Source: DUVT01 sp041675865 (lineage in GTDB: Bacteria > Bacillota_I > Bacilli_A > ML615J-28 > CAG-698). From it: 6,557 bases of DNA. The stretch covers positions 1 to 6,557 of the forward strand of contig JBAYTA010000100.1 of assembly GCA_041675865.1 (NCBI GenBank), given 5' to 3'. A program made the translations under genes and the position numbers. The notes below the pieces were generated by a model. That model made no database searches. It was not told the DNA's origin and was given only the letters and a program-made list of their open reading frames with translations. Positions 6,433-6,557 of this stretch are shown piece by piece. Each line of letters starts with the position of its first letter. The stretch's first letter is position 1.

Positions 6433-6557
6433 TCTTGTCTTTGTTACGACATCTTTAAAAACATAACTCCTAAAATAACCAATAAGTCTTTTTCATTTTT
6501 TAAAAATTTTTTGATATTTTTATGCTTTTGCTATTCAAAGTTTACTTGTAATTAACT

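Larger units (their letters stand above)
6131..6557. other. Intergenic region right of the recombinase remnant
   Basis: No supportable gene was found on either strand. The longest plus-strand open frame (about 6346 to the right edge) runs through the terminator and the GC boxes and has no family resemblance, so I reject it. Minus-strand starts such as ATGCCAGAAAAA near 6298 end after about 17 codons. The region holds the tandem repeats, the terminator at 6327-6357 and the two GC boxes. From 6433 to the edge it is plain AT-rich sequence. Confidence 0.6.

Noticed and set aside
6346..6555. Plus-strand 69-codon frame at the right edge
   Set aside because: It crosses the terminator stem and both GC boxes, has no ribosome site and no recognisable motif.

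Overview
The window is strongly AT-rich throughout, uses TGG for Trp and TGA as a stop (standard code), has Shine-Dalgarno-led genes and a resolvase-type large serine recombinase. This fits a low-GC Bacillota chromosome or mobile element (a Bacilli or Erysipelotrichia-like host is my guess; no marker fixes the genus). Every convincing gene lies on the minus strand, so read the window from right to left.

Right to left: (1) 6116-6557 is non-coding. It holds a minus-strand intrinsic terminator (6327-6357), two CGCACCCCT boxes 20 bp apart (6401-6429), and three imperfect 19-20 bp tandem repeats (6162-6220). (2) 4803-6130 is a decayed large serine recombinase. Its N-terminal start, including the catalytic serine, is missing, and a poly-A frameshift separates its C-terminal ~77 residues from the rest. 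(3) 4726-4780 holds the recombinase's likely terminator with a good promoter whose -10 lies inside the terminator stem. (4) 1647-4659 plus mcrC form a tight three-gene operon: a small three-helix membrane protein ending in a topoisomerase-type C4 zinc ribbon, then mcrB overlapping it by 8 nt, then mcrC 18 nt after mcrB. (5) 1-335 is non-coding. It holds four CGCACCCCT boxes at 20-21 bp spacing, a second copy of the same terminator, and a strong bidirectional terminator at 36-89.

Function: McrB (AAA+ NTPase with an N-terminal MrcB_N-like domain) and McrC (PD-(D/E)XK nuclease) form a modification-dependent type IV restriction system. No methyltransferase is present, which argues against a classical restriction-modification pair such as LlaJI. 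The unusual part is the translationally coupled first gene, which would place a nucleic-acid-binding zinc ribbon on the cytoplasmic face of the membrane next to an McrBC nuclease.

The island of defence operon plus dead recombinase is bracketed by two diverged, directly oriented copies of one module (terminator, fixed 27 nt spacing, phased GC-rich boxes). These look like ends of a mobile element with multiple terminal binding sites (IS21- or Tn7-like in style). No transposase lies in the window.
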